DNA of 45,709 nucleotides from a bacterium. Lineage in GTDB: Bacteria; Bacillota; Clostridia; Lachnospirales; Lachnospiraceae. Numbering within the stretch: the first letter of the stretch is position 1; the number at the start of each line of letters is the position of its first letter. The stretch covers positions 1-45,709 of the forward strand of contig JAQYAI010000061.1 of NCBI GenBank assembly GCA_029227655.1, given 5' to 3'. Of this stretch, positions 10,985 through 19,304 are shown piece by piece. Position numbers and translations under genes: made by a program. The notes beneath the pieces were generated by a model that saw nothing but the letters and a program-made list of their open reading frames with translations, was not told the origin of the DNA and made no database searches.

Positions 10985-11275
10985 TTATTTCTGTGAGTGA
11001 AGTTCTTGAAAATATTGAACCAGGCGATAAACTAATTGTATTTCTCGTTCTGATAGTGAAGAGATATCTAAAGTTATATTTGTAGAAAGTCCAAGCAAAT
11101 AGTCAGTAGATACTTTAAATAACTGCGAAAGTTCAATAATGTATGCGGTCGAAGGAATGGAAATTCCCATTTCCCATGCGTTTACACTGCTGCGGGTAAT
11201 GTTTAGTTTTTTAGCTACATCTGCTTGTGTCATGTTGTTTGAAAGACGTAATTCTTTAATTCTATCTGCGACCAT
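10985..11275 (-). CDS. XRE-family helix-turn-helix transcriptional regulator
   Basis: MVADRIKELRLSNNMTQADVAKKLNITRSSVNAWEMGISIPSTAYIIELSQLFKVSTDYLLG. Confidence 0.92.
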   Translation of the reverse strand: MVADRIKELRLSNNMTQADVAKKLNITRSSVNAWEMGISIPSTAYIIELSQLFKVSTDYLLGLSTNITLDISSLSEREIQLVYRLVQYFQELHSQK

Positions 11276-11385
11276 GATTTTCTCCTTTTTCCGATATATT
11301 ATTGTAATTTGAAGGAGATTTCATTATCATAATGATACTTAAAATTGATAAAAGGAAAGTGCAATGATATATTGTAATTGCATAA

Positions 11386-11568
11386 ATGAAGAATAAATCA
11401 TTAAAAGTATTAATTGCTATAGCACCATTTTTTGTTGGAATATTTTACGAATGGGCCTCCGTTCTTTTGTCCATTTTTTTGATAGGATATTTGCTGCATT
11501 GCTATTATCATAATGGTAAAATCAGAGTTCCAAAAAGTATTACATTATTATCGACAATCATAAAATAA
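11386..11568 (+). CDS. Small hydrophobic protein, unknown function
   Basis: 60-aa hydrophobic ORF, divergent from the XRE gene; no clear canonical RBS. Confidence 0.4.
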   Translation: MKNKSLKVLIAIAPFFVGIFYEWASVLLSIFLIGYLLHCYYHNGKIRVPKSITLLSTIIK

Positions 11569-11651
11569 ATTTTGTATAACGGATAATACCGCACAACTTG
11601 CATATAATTGTTGTGCGGTATTGTCATATTGAACCGTGGAAGGAATATAAT

Positions 11652-12496
11652 ATGCATATTATTCATAAGTTTAAAAATCCTGTATTATTGGAGATATTAT
11701 TTATAATATTATTATGTATTTTTATGTCTGTACCTGTTTACGCTAAAGAGAATAGCGAGCCAACGTTTCTGTTTGAAATGTCTATAGAAGGAAATGATAC
11801 GAAAGAAGTATCATGTGGTGATATTATTACTGTGGATTTGAAACTGAATCGAACGGATATGGATCATCCATATACAATGTATGCGATGCAGAATGAAATT
11901 CGTTATGATAGTGAATTCCTTGAACTGGTGGAGAATGGATTTATTATTTCTGATAAAATAACATCAACAGATATTGCTAACACAGATAATTTTCGTGAGT
12001 TTTACGTTAACTTTTTGTCCATGAGTGGTGGAGAACAGTGGGATTCATCAACAAAACTGGGGACTATACGATTTAAAGTTATAGGAAAAAGCGGAGTATC
12101 AAAAATAACCAGTCAAGATTATTTGGTTTCTTTGAAAGATGGTTCTGGGACATATTTGTGTGAAGCCAATAATGTGACAGTTATAGTATCAACAGATTGT
12201 ACTGTTAAATTTGAAAGTCGGGGTGGAACGCCAATTTCTGATAAAACAGTACAATATGGGGAAAAGTTAGATCCGCCGGATGATCCAGTACGGGAAAGTT
12301 ATTCGTTTGAAGGGTGGTATTCAGATATTGATCTGACAGATAAATGGGACTTTGAGAAAGATAAAATATGACTTTATATGCAGGTTGGTCAGATAGTGCT
12401 TCAGAAATAAATGTGCATCACAGTAATTTGTACTGGTTAATTATTCTAATTGTCATATTTATCATTTGGCAGAGTCATGAGCGTAAACAAAAATAA
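11652..12496 (+). pseudogene. Secreted cohesin-like/InlB B-repeat (Listeria-Bacteroides repeat) surface protein, frameshifted
   Basis: Signal peptide; CTVKFESRGGTPISDKTVQYGEKLDPPDDPVRESYSFEGWYSDIDLTDKWDFEKDKI* ends at 12371. The repeat resumes in another frame at 12368 as MTLYAGWSDS...LYWLIILIVIFIIWQSHERKQK* (stop 12494-12496). Confidence 0.72.
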
Positions 12497-12576
12497 TAAT
12501 ATTATACTCGCGTCTTTACTACTTGATAAAAATAAAAGTGGATTGGTATAAGTTCGCATTAATAGAATTTGTAGAG

Positions 12577-12692
12577 ATTTTCACAAACTCTTGCAACTGT
12601 GACCAGAATCATGCAAAATAATGGCGTTGGTCGGTAGGTGAATTTGTTCCTGCACAACGGCGCTATTGTTTTTTTGAATGAAAGCATAGAAG
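12577..12692 (+). repeat. Leader/terminator repeat, copy 1
   Basis: About 92% identical by eye to 15399-15512; TTGCAA, 17 bp, CAAAAT, then hairpin with T-run. Confidence 0.85.
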
Positions 12693-12732
12693 TTTGCTAA
12701 ATAAAACTTTGGATTTTAATAAATTTATCTGT

Positions 12733-12773
12733 AAAAAAGAAGCCTGTGGATTGCTCCACTAGGCTTCTTTTTT
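12733..12773 (-). terminator. Intrinsic (bidirectional) terminator of the ABC substrate-binding protein gene
   Basis: AAAAAAGAAGCCT ... AGGCTTCTTTTTT. Confidence 0.88.
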
Positions 12774-12798
12774 ATGAAAGTGCTTATTTGCTTATTGG

Positions 12799-14064
12799 TT
12801 ATTTTAAGTTTTCGTTTAAGTATGGAGTTGCTGTATCAGTGATATCAACAGCTTCTTCATCTGAAATTCCATCAATTTCTTTAGCGATATTGTACCAGTC
12901 TTCAAATGTTGTACCAAGAGGAATCACAGGATCAATTTCTTCTTTGATATAAGTCTGGAAGTCTTCAATATTGGCAGCCTCAAGTACATCAGAAGAGATA
13001 AGTGTGTTACGATCTTTGATCAAAGGAATCTCTTCTTCTGGAATTTGAGGGAACTGAGTATAATAATTTAAGAAACTATCCACGTTTTCATCTGTAAACT
13101 TCCATGTAATCGTACGTCCTTCTGCCACTGTTTTCATATACATTGTACGAAGAGCAACATATGGATCTACGTCAAAGCCATCAGCGAACATCATAGCAGC
13201 ATTATATGGGTGTTCATACATGAATTTAACTGCTAAATGGTGTGCATAGATGAGTCGTCTTGCAAGTTCTGGGCATTTTTCTGAAAATTCAGTATTCATT
13301 GCGTATACACAGCAAAGTCCCCAGTCATTATAATCTGATTCAGCAGAAACATCAGCAGCAGCCCAGTCAGTAGCAAGAATATGTCCGAATCCTTCAAATT
13401 CAGCAATAGATGCATAAGGGTCACAACATCTGAAAGCATCAATCTGCCCCGCTTTTAAAGCAAACATAGCATCCTGCTGTCCCATATTTACAATTGTATA
13501 TTTAGAAGGATCAGTATCAAAACCAATCTCTTCCTGCCATGTAAGGTATGCAGGGTCAATGTCAGGAGTTTGTGTCATGGAAATAGTTTTTCCAATTAAA
13601 TCTTGAGCATTTTCAATTTCATTACTTGCAACAAGATACATAGATCCACCCATATGGTTTGCAGCAGCGATAAAGAATGGAGCACCCTGGTTTACAGAAC
13701 GGATGGCACCTTCAACTCCAGTGTAACCAACATCCATAGAACCACTGGTAAGCGCTTTTAATGTTTCGCCAGATTTAGTTACATTTACTTTTAAGCCTAA
13801 AGCTTCGTAAATACCTGCTTTTTCACCGATGATGGCACCTACCATGTGGTCACAGCTGAAGTATCCCATTTCAATCACATAATCTTTTTCCACGTCGTTT
13901 AATTCGCCAAATTCAAAATCTTTTACCGCTTCTTCAGCACTATAACCTGTTTCGGCGACATCTTTTGTTGCTCCACGATCACTACTGTCACGGCAAGCTG
14001 TCAAAAGAGATGTTGACATTGCTGCAACAAGAAGTGTTGCGATAATTCTTTTTTTCATAAACAA
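12799..14064 (-). CDS. ABC transporter substrate-binding lipoprotein (NMT1/SsuA/ThiY-like)
   Basis: Lipobox ...MSTSLLTAC; GEKAGIYEALGLKVNVTKSGETLKALTSGSMDVGYTGVEGAIRSVNQGAPFFI. Confidence 0.88.
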   Translation of the reverse strand: MFMKKRIIATLLVAAMSTSLLTACRDSSDRGATKDVAETGYSAEEAVKDFEFGELNDVEKDYVIEMGYFSCDHMVGAIIGEKAGIYEALGLKVNVTKSGETLKALTSGSMDVGYTGVEGAIRSVNQGAPFFIAAANHMGGSMYLVASNEIENAQDLIGKTISMTQTPDIDPAYLTWQEEIGFDTDPSKYTIVNMGQQDAMFALKAGQIDAFRCCDPYASIAEFEGFGHILATDWAAADVSAESDYNDWGLCCVYAMNTEFSEKCPELARRLIYAHHLAVKFMYEHPYNAAMMFADGFDVDPYVALRTMYMKTVAEGRTITWKFTDENVDSFLNYYTQFPQIPEEEIPLIKDRNTLISSDVLEAANIEDFQTYIKEEIDPVIPLGTTFEDWYNIAKEIDGISDEEAVDITDTATPYLNENLK

Positions 14065-14475
14065 ATCCTCCTCTAAAAATACCTTTGTGAAAAGTAAAAA
14101 TTAATATTCATTAATAATTACAGGCAAACTATAACAAAAGAACAGGAAAAAGAAAAGAGAAAAAATGAAATATTATTGCTTTTGATAAAACAAAAGATAA
14201 TATTAAGAAAACCTATAAAGTAAGAACTGGAAGTTATAAGGAATAGTAACCTGTTGTGAAATTTTTCGATTGTGAAATTCTGCGGAATAAAAATTGTGTT
14301 CTCCAATCACATATGCTAAAATACAAACAAAGCATTTAGTTCTATTTGTCTAAGCGAAAGCGTCTGATCTCATCTCATACATCAGAATTTTTTAGAAATC
14401 ACAATGCTTGATTACCCAAAACAGGCAGAGGATTTCTAAGTAGATACGATATGGAGAGAACCTCTGCACAATTTC

Positions 14476-15186
14476 ACAGAGGAGGTCTTACTGTATAATG
14501 CCATCAATAAGACGCATTATAATGACCCGGAGCTTCTGGAAATTAATACGTTACAAAATGCGATTTACATGTCGATGAAGAATGACGTGTCATTTATCAT
14601 TGATTCCAGATTGTCATTGTATGAACATCAGTCTACATACAGTCCTAATCTTCCGATACGTTATCTGTTGTATGTTGCAGACATTTATGCGAACATAACA
14701 AAAAATGAAAATCTGTACGGAACAAAGAAGGTCATGATACCGCCACCGAGATTTTTAATCTTTTATAACGGAAGAGAAACGTATCCAGAGCGGGTGCGAA
14801 GATACGCAGAGATAATGAAACTGGAAGCTGCGGTAGAACGTGCAATAACGGAATGTATCAGGGAAGGAATTCTGTCGGAATTCCTGTCAAGAAACAGAGC
14901 GGAGGCGAAGCGGATGAGTATATATGAATATGACGAAGAAAGACATATGCGCCAGACCCGCGCAGAAGGATATGAAGATGGCGAAGCCGCTGGAATGAAA
15001 AAGGGCGAAGAAATTGGAAGAAAAATAGGTGAAGAGATTGGAATAAAAAAAGGTGAAGTGTCTGGTATGGATAGGATTAATCAGTTGACTATCATTCTTG
15101 CAAAGAACAATCGTACAGAGGATATCATAAAGGCGGCCAATGATCCGGAATATCAGAAGAAATTATTAGAAGAGTTTTCGTTATGA
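14476..15186 (+). pseudogene. Rpn family recombination-promoting nuclease / PD-(D/E)XK transposase-like remnant
   Basis: NKTHYNDPELLEINTLQNAIYMSMKNDVSFIID...PPPRFLIFYNGRETYPERVRRYAEIMKLEAAVERAITECIREGILSEFLSRNRAEAKRMSIYEYDEERHM; N-terminus missing and an internal stretch apparently absent. Confidence 0.65.
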
Positions 15187-15336
15187 GATTTTATTTGAAA
15201 GATAAAGATAGTTAGATGAGAAACTATTTAGCATGACAAAATTTTCAAACCGTCATAAAGGAAGGAACAGAAAACGCAGCGCGTCACGAGAACTGTACTT
15301 GATTAGCCTTGTGACATCTGTTAAATTATGTCAAAC

Positions 15337-15383
15337 AGATTCTCTTTTGTTTTTTCTCTTGAAGCGCATGGCTGAGCTGTCAC
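15337..15383 (-). repeat. Degenerate remnant of the dispersed palindromic element
   Basis: Reverse complement GTGACAGCTCAGCCATGCGCTTCAAGAG matches the left end of the full copies (GTAACAGTTCAGCCATGCGCTTCAAAGAG). Confidence 0.6.
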
Positions 15384-15398
15384 CAAGATATTGATGAA

Positions 15399-15512
15399 AT
15401 TTTCACAAACTCTTGCAACTGTAACCAGAATCATGTAAAATAATAGCGTTGGTGGTAGGTGTATTTGTTCCTGCACATCGGCGCTATTGTTTTTTGAAGA
15501 AAAGCATAGAAG
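15399..15512 (+). promoter_or_regulatory. gpmI leader: sigmaA-type promoter directly followed by hairpin terminator (repeat copy 2)
   Basis: TTGCAA (15413-15418), 17 bp, TAAAAT (15436-15441); hairpin AATAGCG (15442-15448) ... CGCTATT (15482-15488) + GTTTTTT. Confidence 0.7.
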
Positions 15513-15525
15513 GAGATTGATAGAA

Positions 15526-17064
15526 ATGAGTAAAAGACCAACCGTTTTAATGATTTTAGATGGATATGGACTGAATGAAAACGAACATGGAAATGCGGTT
15601 GCCCAAGCGGCAACTCCGGTGATGGATAAATTAATGAAAGAATGTCCATTTGTGCGTGGAAATGCCAGTGGACTTTATGTAGGGCTTCCGGATGGACAGA
15701 TGGGTAACTCAGAGGTGGGACATCTGAATATGGGAGCAGGAAGAATCGTATATCAGGATCTTACAAAAATCACGAAAGCAATTCAGGATGGTGATTTCTT
15801 TGAGAATCCTGAGCTTTTAAGAGCATGTCAGAATGCGAAAGAGAATCATTCTGCGCTTCATTTGCTTGGTCTGGTGTCAGATGGTGGAGTACATAGTCAT
15901 AATGGACATATTTACGGACTTTTGGAACTTGCAAAAAGGCAGGGGCTTTCGAAAGTCTATGTACACTGTTTCCTTGATGGAAGAGACACCCCTCCGGCAT
16001 CAGGAAAGGATTATGTGCAGGAATTGGTGGATAAGATGGCGGAGATCGGTGTTGGTGAAGTGGCAACCGTATCAGGCCGTTATTATGCGATGGACCGTGA
16101 TAACCGTTGGGACCGTGTAGAGAAGGCATATAATGCAATGGTAAAAGGAAAAGGCGAGAAGTGTGATGACGCTGTAAAAGCAATTGCAGCATCTTACGAA
16201 AAGGATGTAACCGATGAATTCGTGCTTCCAACTGTCATTGTAAAAGACGGCGAGCCAGTCGCTAAGATTTCGGATAATGACTCTGTGATTTTCTTCAACT
16301 TCCGGCCAGACAGAGCAAGAGAGATTACAAGAACATTCTGCGCAGACGATTTTACAGGATTTGACCGCGGGGAACGCGTGAAGACAACTTATGTATGCTT
16401 TACAGAATACGATGTCACAATTCCAAATAAGACAGTTGCCTTCGTGAAAACAGAAATTAAAAATACATTCGGTGAATATCTTTCCAAATGTGGACTTACA
16501 CAGGCGCGTATTGCTGAAACAGAAAAGTATGCACACGTAACTTTCTTCTTTAACGGTGGTGTAGAAGCGCCAAATCCAGGCGAAGACAGAATTCTGGTAA
16601 ATTCTCCGAAGGTAGCAACTTATGACCTGAAACCGGAAATGAGCGCTTTTGAAGTGTGTGATAAGCTTGTGGATGCGATCAAAGCTGAAAAATACGATGT
16701 GATTATCATCAATTTTGCTAATCCAGACATGGTAGGACACACAGGTGTAGAAGCAGCAGCAATCAAAGCGGTAGAAGCAGTGGATGTATGTGTGGGAAGA
16801 GCTGTAGAAGCCGTGAAAGAAATGAACGGGCAGATGTTCATCTGCGCGGATCATGGGAATGCAGAACAGCTTATCGACGAAGAAACAGGCGAACCATTTA
16901 CAGCGCATACGACGAATCAGGTTCCGTTTATCCTTGTAGGTGCGGAAGGATACGGATTAAGAGAAAATGGATGCCTTGCCGACATTGCTCCAACACTCCT
17001 TGAATTAATGGGAATTGCGCAGCCAGAAGAGATGACAGGAACATCACTTTTAATTAAGAAATAA
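15526..17064 (+). CDS. gpmI: 2,3-bisphosphoglycerate-independent phosphoglycerate mutase
   Basis: [68 protein letters not shown] before 15526. Confidence 0.98.
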   Translation: MSKRPTVLMILDGYGLNENEHGNAVAQAATPVMDKLMKECPFVRGNASGLYVGLPDGQMGNSEVGHLNMGAGRIVYQDLTKITKAIQDGDFFENPELLRACQNAKENHSALHLLGLVSDGGVHSHNGHIYGLLELAKRQGLSKVYVHCFLDGRDTPPASGKDYVQELVDKMAEIGVGEVATVSGRYYAMDRDNRWDRVEKAYNAMVKGKGEKCDDAVKAIAASYEKDVTDEFVLPTVIVKDGEPVAKISDNDSVIFFNFRPDRAREITRTFCADDFTGFDRGERVKTTYVCFTEYDVTIPNKTVAFVKTEIKNTFGEYLSKCGLTQARIAETEKYAHVTFFFNGGVEAPNPGEDRILVNSPKVATYDLKPEMSAFEVCDKLVDAIKAEKYDVIIINFANPDMVGHTGVEAAAIKAVEAVDVCVGRAVEAVKEMNGQMFICADHGNAEQLIDEETGEPFTAHTTNQVPFILVGAEGYGLRENGCLADIAPTLLELMGIAQPEEMTGTSLLIKK

Positions 17065-17125
17065 ATACTGGATCATCTGAATGATCCGTTCAATACAAAG
17101 GACATTAGAACACTTTTTTCACGGA

Positions 17126-17166
17126 AAGTGGTACTCTGTAAGTTAATACAGAGTACCACTTCTTGT
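17126..17166 (+). terminator. Strong hairpin terminator after gpmI
   Basis: AAGTGGTACTCTGTA-AGTTAA-TACAGAGTACCACTT, perfect 15-bp stem, followed by CTTGTTTTA. Confidence 0.8.
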
Positions 17167-17199
17167 TTTATAAAAAGATATTTGCTGTGTCTAAAATCC

Positions 17200-17265
17200 C
17201 TATATTTTTAGGCAAATATAGTGGAAATGTCTGAATTTTAGATATATGGGCTATATTTGCCCATA
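17200..17265. promoter_or_regulatory. Cluster of inverted repeats upstream of HdeD-like/radical SAM genes (candidate operators)
   Basis: GGCAAATATAG (17211-17221) / CTATATTTGCC (17251-17261); CTATATTT...AAATATAG (17200-17221); TATGGGC-TATATTT-GCCCATA (17245-17265). Confidence 0.5.
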
Positions 17266-17317
17266 GCAGAGATAAAATCAGGCTTATAAAATAGAGACAT
17301 CAAACAAGAAAAGAGAG

Positions 17318-17905
17318 GTGAATACATTGAAAAGACTTCGTATGGCAAGGGATGGGTATATTTTAATATCTTTCATTTTTTACATAAGCGGAATCATCTA
17401 TATGATTTTACCTTCTGTATCTCCAATGGTGGTATGTATTTGTAGCGGGATTATTCTGATAGCTTATGGAATTGTAAAAATCATAGGATATTGTTCTGAA
17501 GATTTGTATAATCTTGCTTTCCAACATGATCTTGCATGTGGAGTGTTTCTAATAGTAGTAGGAGTTATTACTCTTGGGTGCAATTTACGCATTCAATCCT
17601 ACCTGACACCAGCACTGGGGCTTCTGATTCTGTTAGATGCGGTTTTGAAACTCCAGACATCTAAGGATGCAAAAGTATTTGGAGTGAAAACATGGAACGA
17701 GATTCTGACAGTTTCTATCATAGCAGGTATTTTCGGCATTCTTATTATTGTAAAACCGTTTCGGGGAATAAGGGTTACACATATCATCAATGGCTGTGGG
17801 CTACTGGCAGAGGGGATAATGAATCATCTGACTGTAAAAGAAACAGTTAAAATTACGAATAAAAATGCTCTGTCAGATGAAAATGAGAATGATACAAATG
17901 AGTAA
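17318..17905 (+). CDS. HdeD-like/DUF308 family membrane protein
   Basis: Six-TM-type small protein with repeats typical of HdeD/DUF308 (CSGIILIAYGIVKIIGY, GLLILLDAVLKLQTS, NGCGLLAEGIMN). Confidence 0.7.
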   Translation: MNTLKRLRMARDGYILISFIFYISGIIYMILPSVSPMVVCICSGIILIAYGIVKIIGYCSEDLYNLAFQHDLACGVFLIVVGVITLGCNLRIQSYLTPALGLLILLDAVLKLQTSKDAKVFGVKTWNEILTVSIIAGIFGILIIVKPFRGIRVTHIINGCGLLAEGIMNHLTVKETVKITNKNALSDENENDTNE

Positions 17906-17935
17906 ATAAATGTACAAAACAAGGAGGAAATTATC

Positions 17936-19291
17936 ATGGATGTATCAACAACAATCAAAAAGTTCGGCCTGGAACAGGCGTTTCACTATCTGTACAAAGA
18001 CCCTGAAAAGAATCTTCTTAAGCTGATGGACTGGGCAGACAAATTCGCAGGGGAAGAATTTGTACCACAGCGAAGAATGGTTCGTGAGGCAATGACGAAT
18101 CCGGAGCATCCGTATTATGGATATATTCGTCATATTATTCAGGATATCGATCCTCATGTTATGAAGACGAATGCTGTTAATTTCTTTATTAACGCAGCTT
18201 TAGTCGGATGGCCGAAGCAGAATGAATGCCGCGAGAAGTATGGATGCAATATTCCATGGACAATCCTGCTGGATCCTACCAGTGCCTGTAATTTGCATTG
18301 CACCGGATGCTGGGCAGCCGAATATGGTAATAAACTGAACCTTACTTACGAGGAAATAGACAATATTATTGAACAGGGCAAGGAACTGGGCGTTTATATG
18401 TACATATATACTGGTGGAGAACCTCTGGTGCGTAAAAAAGATCTGATTAAGATTTGTGAAAAACATTCTGATTGTGTATTTCTTTGTTTTACCAACGGTA
18501 CCCTGATCGATGAAGCGTTTGCAGATGAAATGCTCCGGGTTGGGAATTTCGTGCCGGCAATTTCATTGGAAGGATTTGAAGAAGCCACTGATCTGCGGCG
18601 AGGGGATGGCGTATTTAAAAAGGCAACGGCAGCTATGAATCTTTTGAGAGAAAAAAAGTTATTCTATGGTATCTCTGCATGTTATACCAGTGCAAATTTT
18701 GCATCTATTACATCCGAGGAATTTTTTGACAGCCTGATTGATCTTGGAGCTTATTTTGTCTGGTATTTCCATTATATGCCGGTTGGAAATGACGCATCCC
18801 CGGAACTTATGCCAACGCCGGAACAGAGAACGGAAACTTATCGTCGAATTCGTCATTATCGTGCTACGAAACCATTGTTTGCAATGGATTTTCAGAATGA
18901 TGCAGAATATGTGGGCGGCTGTATTGCCGGAGGACGCCGTTACTTCCATATCAATGCCAATGGAGATATTGATCCGTGCGTATTCATCCACTACTCAGAC
19001 TCTAATATCAGAGAAAAGACGATCCTGGAGGCACTGCAGTCACCGATGATGATGGCATACCATGATAACCAGCCGTTCAATGAAAATATGCTGCGCCCAT
19101 GTCCGATGCTTGAAAATCCGGAAAAATTAAGGAGCATGGTTGCAGGAACAGAAGCACATTCAACAGATCTTCAGTCTCCGGAAACGGTCGATCATCTATG
19201 TGCAAAGTGTGACAGATATGCGGAGAATTGGAAACCGGTTGCGGATGAATTGTGGAGGGAGAATAGAGCGAATAAGGAGAAAGTGAATTAA
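17936..19291 (+). CDS. Radical SAM protein with SPASM-like C-terminal domain
   Basis: DPTSACNLHCTGCWAAEYG (CxxxCxxC), YTGGEPLVRK, C-terminal CIAGGRRYFHINANGDIDPCVFIHYS ... CPMLENP ... CAKCDRY; RBS AAGGAGG. Confidence 0.9.
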   Translation: MDVSTTIKKFGLEQAFHYLYKDPEKNLLKLMDWADKFAGEEFVPQRRMVREAMTNPEHPYYGYIRHIIQDIDPHVMKTNAVNFFINAALVGWPKQNECREKYGCNIPWTILLDPTSACNLHCTGCWAAEYGNKLNLTYEEIDNIIEQGKELGVYMYIYTGGEPLVRKKDLIKICEKHSDCVFLCFTNGTLIDEAFADEMLRVGNFVPAISLEGFEEATDLRRGDGVFKKATAAMNLLREKKLFYGISACYTSANFASITSEEFFDSLIDLGAYFVWYFHYMPVGNDASPELMPTPEQRTETYRRIRHYRATKPLFAMDFQNDAEYVGGCIAGGRRYFHINANGDIDPCVFIHYSDSNIREKTILEALQSPMMMAYHDNQPFNENMLRPCPMLENPEKLRSMVAGTEAHSTDLQSPETVDHLCAKCDRYAENWKPVADELWRENRANKEKVN

Positions 19292-19304
19292 GAAGGAGAT
19301 AATT

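Noticed and set aside
12746-12952. 68-aa plus-strand ORF opposite the ABC lipoprotein gene
   Set aside because: Starts inside the terminator hairpin and is antisense to a clear gene.
14118-14306. 62-aa minus-strand ORF upstream of the ABC lipoprotein gene
   Set aside because: Very Phe/Ile/Ser-rich AT-driven ORF, no RBS, no recognisable family.
14990-15060. Short repeats (KKGEEIGRKIGEEIGIKKGE) in the Rpn remnant considered as a minisatellite of interest
   Set aside because: This Gly/charged repeat tail is a normal feature of Rpn-family proteins.
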